From the NCBI GenBank assembly GCA_029935295.1, contig JAOZKP010000123.1:1-8428 (forward strand): DNA of 8,428 nucleotides. The letters are read 5' to 3'. The notes below the pieces were generated by a model. The model made no database searches and was not told where the DNA came from. It worked only from the letters and a program-made list of their open reading frames with translations. The translations under genes were made by a program, and so were the position numbers. The number at the start of each line of letters is the position of its first letter. Positions within the stretch are counted from its first letter, which is position 1. Positions 5,808 to 8,428 of this stretch are shown in pieces. Source of the stretch: a bacterium. Lineage in GTDB: Bacteria > Desulfobacterota > Anaeroferrophillalia > Anaeroferrophillales > Tharpellaceae.

Positions 5808-8428
5808 ATGGAAACCCCGGTAATCAAAAAGAAAAAAGGGATCTCACCCATCTGGATTTTACCCATAATCGCCCTGATGATCGGCGGCTGGCTGCTCTAT
5901 GAAAGCTACAAAAATGCCGGCGTCGATATTGTTGTCCATTTCCCCGATGCTGAAGGTATTTCCATAGGCAAGTCCGAAGTAATCTACAAAGGTATATCCA
6001 TCGGCGTAGTCCGTGATATTACTGTCGACCCTACGGTTGACAGTGTCTCTCTGCAGATTGAAATCAAGAAGGTCGCAGAATCGGGACTAGTGAAAGATAG
6101 CAAATTCTGGATAGTTAAACCCGAAGTCTCGGCCGGTAAAATCAGAGGTCTCGAAACCCTGCTGTCCGGCAGCTACATCGCTGTCCAGCGTGGAGTTTCC
6201 GAGGAACCATGTGCTGAATTTACCGGGCTGACGGAACCACCCCCGATCCCGGCTGACGCCCCGGGCCTGCACATCAAATTAACCGCAGACAATCTTGGCT
6301 CAATTCAACGCGGCACCATGCTCTACTACAAAAATATTCAGATTGGCTCAGTCCAGAGTTACAAACTCAATGAATCTGGTGCTGGAGTCATTATTGATGC
6401 CTACATAGAACCACAGCATAAACACCTTATCAAAACCAAAACCCGATTCTGGAACAGCAGCGGCATCAATTTCAAAGGGGGTCTTTCCGGCTTCAAGTTC
6501 AGGATGGAAAGTATGGCATCCTTGATTTACGGTGGCATCAGTCTCTACACTCCGAGTTTTCAGATTGATAGCCCCTTAGCGCAGAATGAACGGACATTCC
6601 ATCTTTACAATGATTATGACGATGCTGAATTCGGCCTTAATATGACTCTGCACTTACCAACCGCTCAGGGAATTGAGGCCGAAGTAACCAAGGTCATGTA
6701 TCGCGGTTTTGAAGCCGGGATCGTCACTGACATTGACTTTGATGAAGATAATCATATCGTCACAGCCCATATAAGCATTAACCCCAAAGCAGAATTCATC
6801 CTGCGTGAAGGCACCCGGTTCTGGGTGGTGGAACCTGAAGTATCAATCAACCGGGTTCGCAATCTAGACACCCTGATCAAGGGAGTATATATCGCTTTTG
6901 AACCCGGGGACGGCAATTATAAAGACTATTTTAATGTTCAAAAAGCCCCGTTCACCGACAAAATACTGCCTGAAGGCAAAACCTTCACCATCACAACCGG
7001 CAACTCAAGTTCAATTCAGATTGCGGCACCGGTACTCTACCGCAAGTTAAAAGTCGGAGAAATAACCGATTTCCATCTGCGGGCGGACGGCAACAAAATC
7101 CGCGGTGAAATATTAATTTATAAAAAATATGCTCATCTGGTGCGAAGCAATTCAGTATTCTGGAAAGTCGGCGGCATCAAAATCAAAGCCAATCTGAACG
7201 GGGTGGATATCGAAAGCGGCACGCTGGACACCCTGCTGACCGGGGGCTTAAGTTTCACAAACCCACAGAATGACGCCCCAACAGAGATTGCCTCTGAATT
7301 GCTGAACTTCTCCGTCTACAACAGTCTCGAGGAAGCGAAGCTCCAGGTTCCGGCCCTGCAGAAACTCGGCATAAATATTCAGCTAAAAACCGACAGTGCC
7401 AAAGATTTTTCCGTAGGTTCACCGGTTCTCTATAAATACATTGAAGTCGGCGAAGTTACCGGATTTGCCTTGGGAAATGGTGGAGAAAATGTGCTGATTG
7501 ACATCTTCATCTCACAAAAATACGCCCACTTGCTGCGACCAACAAGTCTCTTTTACAATGTCAGTAACATCCTTATAAAAGGCGATCTTTCCGGCATCAA
7601 AATTAAAACCGGCACCTTAAAAAGTATGCTCGCCGGCGGCATTGCTTTTTTCACTCCAGAATCTGCCAAATCTGACAAAAGTAAAATCAGCGAAAACCAG
7701 CAATACATCCTTTACGATGACCTTGCAGATGCCCAAAATATTGACAAACAACTCATCTCCATCACATTTTCTGACCCTGACGGACTTAAAGAGGAACTCA
7801 AGGTACGTTATCACGGGATTATTATCGGTACTATTGCCAAGCTTGATTTTAATGCTGCAATGGATGCGGTTATCTGCCAGGTTTTAATTGAGAAGCCAGC
7901 CAGCAAACTCTTCACCTCTGACGCCAGAATCTGGCTCGTCAAGCCAGAAGTCAGCCTGTCCGGGATTAACAACCTGGATACGGTAATCAGCGGCCCTTAT
8001 ATTACGATAAGGCCCGGCACCGGCAATCTGACGGATCATTTCACTGCCTATAATCAACCACCCCCACTCACCATCACTGAAACGGGCCTTAACCTAATTC
8101 TTGAAGCAAACCGTCTCGGCTCACTTAAAAAAGGTTCTCCACTCTACTATCGTCAAGTTGAAGTTGGCCAGGTAACCGGATTCGAATTGGCTCCAACTGC
8201 ACAGAAGGTCTGGATCCATATAAACATTAAACCGCCCTACAATCGCCTGATATACAGCAACACAAAGTTCTGGAACAGCAGCGGCATCCGCGTTGATGCC
8301 GGACTATTCTCAGGTGTGCAGATTGCAACCGAGTCCGTCGAAGCTCTGGTCGCCGGCGGCATCAGCATGGCCACCCCGGAAGCTGATGAAATGGGCGAAA
8401 AAGCCCTCCAAAACCAGCACTTCAGCCT
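5808..8428 (+). CDS. letB: LetB (YebT)-like MCE protein with seven MCE domains, 3' end missing
   Basis: The frame is open from ATG 5808 to the window end (873 codons, no stop). AAGG (5795-5798) precedes the start. K7-K10 and a membrane helix (about 14-31, S-P-I-W-I-L-P-I-I-A) anchor it in the inner membrane, with the rest periplasmic. Seven MCE domains lie at about 38-130, 152-250, 276-368, 390-487, 520-618, 648-740 and 758-856. Two alternating subtypes are visible. Type A (1, 3, 6) has W-[IVL]-V-[KE]-P-E-V-S. Type B (2, 4, 5, 7) has F-[WY]-N/K-x3-I and ends in G-G-[IL]-[SA]. PqiB has three MCE domains and E. coli LetB (877 residues) has seven, so this is LetB-like. Stacked MCE rings form a hydrophobic tunnel carrying lipids between the membranes. 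The last visible residues (F872-S873 and a partial Leu or similar) resemble the inter-domain linker, so an eighth domain or a C-terminal tail lies beyond. Confidence 0.93.
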   Translation, partial: METPVIKKKKGISPIWILPIIALMIGGWLLYESYKNAGVDIVVHFPDAEGISIGKSEVIYKGISIGVVRDITVDPTVDSVSLQIEIKKVAESGLVKDSKFWIVKPEVSAGKIRGLETLLSGSYIAVQRGVSEEPCAEFTGLTEPPPIPADAPGLHIKLTADNLGSIQRGTMLYYKNIQIGSVQSYKLNESGAGVIIDAYIEPQHKHLIKTKTRFWNSSGINFKGGLSGFKFRMESMASLIYGGISLYTPSFQIDSPLAQNERTFHLYNDYDDAEFGLNMTLHLPTAQGIEAEVTKVMYRGFEAGIVTDIDFDEDNHIVTAHISINPKAEFILREGTRFWVVEPEVSINRVRNLDTLIKGVYIAFEPGDGNYKDYFNVQKAPFTDKILPEGKTFTITTGNSSSIQIAAPVLYRKLKVGEITDFHLRADGNKIRGEILIYKKYAHLVRSNSVFWKVGGIKIKANLNGVDIESGTLDTLLTGGLSFTNPQNDAPTEIASELLNFSVYNSLEEAKLQVPALQKLGINIQLKTDSAKDFSVGSPVLYKYIEVGEVTGFALGNGGENVLIDIFISQKYAHLLRPTSLFYNVSNILIKGDLSGIKIKTGTLKSMLAGGIAFFTPESAKSDKSKISENQQYILYDDLADAQNIDKQLISITFSDPDGLKEELKVRYHGIIIGTIAKLDFNAAMDAVICQVLIEKPASKLFTSDARIWLVKPEVSLSGINNLDTVISGPYITIRPGTGNLTDHFTAYNQPPPLTITETGLNLILEANRLGSLKKGSPLYYRQVEVGQVTGFELAPTAQKVWIHINIKPPYNRLIYSNTKFWNSSGIRVDAGLFSGVQIATESVEALVAGGISMATPEADEMGEKALQNQHFS

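Noticed and set aside
7642..7887. An 81-codon + strand frame inside the MCE gene
   Set aside because: The other frame encodes MCE domains 5-6 without interruption, so this is an overlapping shadow.
5808..8428. Naming the MCE gene pqiB
   Set aside because: PqiB has three MCE domains; seven are visible here, as in LetB.

Overview
The window looks like chromosomal DNA of a Gram-negative (diderm) bacterium. It encodes an outer-membrane-directed lipid transport system (LetA/LetB), a lipoprotein with a Gram-negative style signal, and a type II fatty-acid/polyketide synthase cluster. The mix of AT-leaning and GC-leaning codons, the two cobalamin-type radical SAM enzymes and the gene content would suit an anaerobic Desulfobacterota-like lineage. 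That assignment is an inference of low confidence, because no rRNA or other marker gene is present. Every supported gene lies on the + strand.

Left block (1-3485): the end of a biosynthetic operon. It holds the last 22 codons of a beta-ketoacyl-ACP synthase (KS), then a short, apparently non-catalytic KS homologue of the 'chain length factor' (CLF) type that starts with TTG. Two B12-binding-domain radical SAM enzymes follow, overlapping each other by 4 bases. A KS/CLF pair is typical of type II systems that build long unusual acyl or polyene chains, such as aryl polyenes. The two radical SAM proteins are plausible tailoring enzymes acting on that chain or on its head group. The product cannot be read from the window. 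This block is the best candidate here for an undescribed pathway.

Junction (3486-3633): a 148-base intergenic region with a perfect 7-bp inverted repeat, a consensus -35-like hexamer with only a weak -10, and a separate TATAAT close to the next gene. It separates the two transcription units.

Right block (3634-8428): a second operon. It encodes a lipoprotein with a family 3 solute-binding domain, two separate PqiA-domain membrane proteins that together equal one LetA/PqiA, and a long MCE protein. The MCE protein runs off the window end with seven complete MCE domains already visible, so it is LetB (YebT)-like rather than three-domain PqiB-like. By analogy with E. coli LetAB, the last three genes should form an envelope-spanning lipid conduit from inner to outer membrane. 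The solute-binding lipoprotein has no ABC permease or ATPase beside it here, so its link to lipid transport is an open and interesting question.

No tRNA, rRNA, insertion sequence, CRISPR array or attachment site was seen.
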